From Paenibacillus polymyxa (GTDB lineage: Bacteria; Bacillota; Bacilli; Paenibacillales; Paenibacillaceae): a DNA stretch of 64,000 nt. The notes below the pieces were generated by a model. It did no database searches and was not told where the DNA came from. It saw only the letters and a program-made list of their open reading frames with translations. The stretch covers positions 4,817,501-4,881,500 of the forward strand of contig NZ_CP049783.1 of the NCBI RefSeq assembly GCF_015710975.1, in the 5' to 3' direction. Shown here one piece after another: positions 61,879 through 64,000 of this stretch. Numbering within the stretch: position 1 is the first letter of the stretch; each line of letters starts with the position of its first letter. The translations under genes were made by a program, and so were the position numbers.

Positions 61879-62196
61879 ATGGGAGCAACTACATTGACAA
61901 AAAATACGTTTTCAAATCAAATCCAATCCGGTGTGACCTTGGTAGACTTTTGGGCTCCATGGTGTGGACCTTGTAAAATTCAGCTTCCTATTGTGGAAGA
62001 ATTAGCTGATGAACTGAAAGGACAGGCGACGTTGGCAAAAGTTAATGTCGACGAAGAAACCGAATTAGCTTCACAATTTGGCATTCGAAGTATTCCAACT
62101 TTGTTGCTGTTTAAAGATGGTAAGCTCGTTGATACCATGGTTGGTGTGAATCAAAAAAATGTTCTTAAGGACAAAATTCTTAAATTGGCTAATTGA
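61879..62196 (+). CDS. Thioredoxin
   Basis: 105 residues, standard thioredoxin size. The redox motif WCGPC is at 28-32 in LVDFWAPWCGPCK; KVNVDEE, then RSIPTLLLFKDGK with the cis-Pro follow. It reduces protein disulfides in the cytoplasm. The ATG at 61879 is chosen for GGAGG eight bases upstream. A perfect terminator follows. It is an additional, probably accessory, thioredoxin next to redox-related flavoprotein and ArsR-rhodanese genes. Confidence 0.93.
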   Translation: MGATTLTKNTFSNQIQSGVTLVDFWAPWCGPCKIQLPIVEELADELKGQATLAKVNVDEETELASQFGIRSIPTLLLFKDGKLVDTMVGVNQKNVLKDKILKLAN

Positions 62197-62201
62197 TATG
62201 A

Positions 62202-62242
62202 AAATCGACAACATTATAATGAAATAATGTTGTCGATTTTTT
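62202..62242 (+). terminator. Terminator after the thioredoxin gene
   Basis: A 16-bp stem AAATCGACAACATTAT / ATAATGTTGTCGATTT with a six-base loop and trailing T-run. Confidence 0.9.
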
Positions 62243-62366
62243 GCTCTTAGAGCGCCCCTTTCAACGTAGCGGATACAATTTGAGAGTGACTCAATATCAT
62301 CATATAAAGAAGATAATCTTTTAACATATGTGACTCCCTGCTGAAACATGGAGAAGGAGAGAAACA

Positions 62367-63473
62367 ATGAGAAACCAAGTTAAAAAAAATGCTCCGGTAA
62401 TCATCGTTGGTGCAGGTTTGAGTGGACTTCGCGCAGCATCGTTACTCACCGCTCACGGTATAGAATGCATTGTTTTAGAATCGAGAGATCGTATTGGTGG
62501 TAGAGTTTTGACTTTAGAGGTTTTAGACAATCCTAAACTCGGAAAATTCGATCTTGGACCCACATGGTTCTGGCCACGCTCTGAGAAAATTATTACTCAG
62601 CTCACGAAAGAACTGGGTTTGGAGACTTTTAATCAATTTAACGAAGGACGAATGCTCCTAGAACGCTCCCAACATGAAACACCACAACAGCATCTTTTGC
62701 CAGAGGGGGCAATGGAGCCCTCGCTAAGATTTGTTGGTGGGGTGCAGTCTCTGATTGAGGCGCTTAGTGCTACTTTGCCGTCAGGAGCAATCCAGCTCAA
62801 TACATGTGTAACTTCGATTCATCAAGAAGAAGACGGTACAATCTCCTTAGAAGCCAATGGAAAACAATTTTACACAACTGCAGTTATTATCGCTATTCCA
62901 CCACGGCTGATTGAAAAAAATATTAAATTCGAGCCAGAACTTCCTTATGAACTGAAGTCTTTTTTAATTGATAAACCAACATGGATGGCTGGTCAAGCTA
63001 AAGTGATTGCCATTTACGACCGACCATTTTGGCGTGAAGCTGGGCTCTCCGGTTTTGCATCAAGTTGGGTGGGCCCTTTACAAGAAATTCATGATGCTTC
63101 ACCAGGTACAGGAACAGGTGCGCTATTTGGCTTTTTTGGTTTACAGGCAAAAAAGCGGAAGATTTTGGGCGAAGATAAACTCATGCAGCTTGTGTTGGAA
63201 CAATTGGCTAGACTTTATGGGCCTGCTGCCGAGAAAGTAAATACATTACTATTTAAAGATTGGTCAAGCGACACCGATACAGCTGTTGAGGAAGACGCTG
63301 AACCACTTCGTGACTATCCAAATTATGGCCCTGTTTACGGAGATCCTTGGGGAGAGGGCATATTTTTTACGGGCACTGAGACGGCTGATCAACAGGGAGG
63401 ACATTTGGAAGGGGCGATTCAATCAGCTGATCGAATCGTAGCAAGATTTTTAGAACGATATGATGAAGCATAG
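62367..63473 (+). CDS. Flavin amine-oxidase-family protein
   Basis: 368 residues. The FAD-binding motif VIIVGAGLSGLRAASLL is at 12-28, followed by VLESRDRIGGRVLT, the monoamine-oxidase GG doublet. The C-terminal GEGIFFTGTETADQQGGHLEGA closes the FAD site. It is shorter than typical amine oxidases (about 450) but has both ends of the fold. AAGGAGAGAAAC precedes the ATG. Substrate unknown. The ArsR-rhodanese gene follows 90 bp later. Confidence 0.87.
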   Translation: MRNQVKKNAPVIIVGAGLSGLRAASLLTAHGIECIVLESRDRIGGRVLTLEVLDNPKLGKFDLGPTWFWPRSEKIITQLTKELGLETFNQFNEGRMLLERSQHETPQQHLLPEGAMEPSLRFVGGVQSLIEALSATLPSGAIQLNTCVTSIHQEEDGTISLEANGKQFYTTAVIIAIPPRLIEKNIKFEPELPYELKSFLIDKPTWMAGQAKVIAIYDRPFWREAGLSGFASSWVGPLQEIHDASPGTGTGALFGFFGLQAKKRKILGEDKLMQLVLEQLARLYGPAAEKVNTLLFKDWSSDTDTAVEEDAEPLRDYPNYGPVYGDPWGEGIFFTGTETADQQGGHLEGAIQSADRIVARFLERYDEA

Positions 63474-63563
63474 TACAGATAGTTGTAAAAAAACGGTCAT
63501 GCTTCGCTAACTTAACATGCTATTGAATATGAAGTGTTTCAGATAAAGTTTGGGGGCTTCAAA

Positions 63564-64000
63564 ATGAAAGAAATAGATATCAAAGATCGATTATATCAAC
63601 AATTTTCTCGAATCGGGAAATGTTTATCGAGTGACAAGCGCTTAGAGATCATGGACATTTTGTCCAATGGTCCAAAATCAGTTGAAGGTTTAGCAACACA
63701 AACGGGTATGAACGTTGCAAATGTTTCTCGTCATCTACAAATCTTACTGGATGCTAAATTGGTCAAGTGCTGCAAAAAAGGGACATACGTCATATACAGT
63801 ATCGGTGACCCTTTAGTAATTGAATTTCTATCTTCTTTGCGGAGAATATGTGAAGATCGACTATCTGATATAAAGCAGATTAAAACTGAGTTGGAATTAC
63901 AATATCCAGAGGTTCAAACCATCACCAAACATGATTTGTTAGAAAAAATGAAAAAAAAGACTGTTATTCTTCTAGATATTCGTCCCACAGATGAATATGA
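63564..64000 (+). CDS. ArsR-family regulator with rhodanese domain (3' end beyond window)
   Basis: 145 residues visible, starting at ATG 63564 after TGGGGGCTTC. An N-terminal ArsR winged helix (about 12-95; LSSDKRLEIMDILSNGPKS, GMNVANVSRHLQILLDAKLV) is followed by a helical linker and the start of a rhodanese domain (KTVILLDIRPTDEY), cut by the window edge. ArsR-rhodanese fusions sense sulfur or redox compounds and often control thioredoxin and sulfurtransferase genes. CxC-type metal sites are absent in the visible part apart from CCKKG near residue 72. Confidence 0.88.
   Translation, partial: MKEIDIKDRLYQQFSRIGKCLSSDKRLEIMDILSNGPKSVEGLATQTGMNVANVSRHLQILLDAKLVKCCKKGTYVIYSIGDPLVIEFLSSLRRICEDRLSDIKQIKTELELQYPEVQTITKHDLLEKMKKKTVILLDIRPTDEY

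Overview
The window reads as a chromosomal segment of a Paenibacillus, most like the P. polymyxa group. This is inferred from strong AGGAGG-type ribosome-binding sites, frequent TTG/GTG starts, a PerR-boxed catalase, secreted proteins with copper-amine-oxidase-like stalk repeats, FN3/RICIN-decorated hydrolases, a non-ribosomal peptide synthetase scar, and gene pairs known from Bacillus (CatDE-like, LmrAB-like, QdoI-like). I see no rRNA, tRNA, CRISPR array, intact transposase or prophage. The first gene is cut by the left edge and the last by the right edge.

1-7.1 kb: the end of a K+/H+ antiporter, two cell-envelope/secreted proteins, an XRE-cupin regulator divergent from a DoxX + glyoxalase-fold pair, and a glutaminase. 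7.1-7.6 kb: the two ends of a collapsed NRPS gene beside a duplicated copy of the glutaminase start. 8.2-11.2 kb: an ADP-ribose-themed operon (NrtR-like Nudix regulator, NADAR, PARG-like macrodomain) followed by APS kinase. 11.4-13 kb: catalase behind a perfect PerR box. 13-19.4 kb: a six-gene operon for a nickel/oligopeptide-type ABC importer ending in a translationally coupled MATE exporter. 19.5-22.9 kb: an LmrAB-like MFS/TetR pair and small proteins.

23-29 kb: a secreted FN3/stalk protein, an AraC regulator, a quercetinase-type bicupin and an MFS exporter. 29-33.3 kb: a two-component system with a LanFEG-type immunity ABC transporter but no lantibiotic genes. 33.4-36.3 kb: an FAD oxidoreductase and a divergent MFS/ArsR pair. 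36.4-50.4 kb is a carbohydrate region: RpiR with two Gfo/Idh/MocA dehydrogenases, AraC with a TetR fragment and an aldo-keto reductase, a GH36 alpha-galactosidase with a cre-like site, a GRP-family sugar permease, and a LacI regulator followed by Gfo-ThuA-Gfo.

50.7-64 kb: a zinc-ribbon protein, a DUF4272 protein, a discoidin-domain fragment, a modular secreted GH5 enzyme, a frameshifted macrolide-type glycosyltransferase, an Rrf2 regulator and a nitroreductase separated by three copies of one dyad, a secreted beta-helix protein, a decayed Zn-alcohol dehydrogenase downstream of a Fur-box-like site, thioredoxin, an amine-oxidase-like flavoprotein, and an ArsR-rhodanese regulator running off the end.

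Most of the window is ordinary accessory metabolism, stress and transport. The parts most worth a second look are the ADP-ribose operon, the triple Rrf2-type operator, the importer-MATE operon, and several decay scars (NRPS, TetR/AraC junction, glycosyltransferase, alcohol dehydrogenase). Protein identities rest on motif recognition without database searches.
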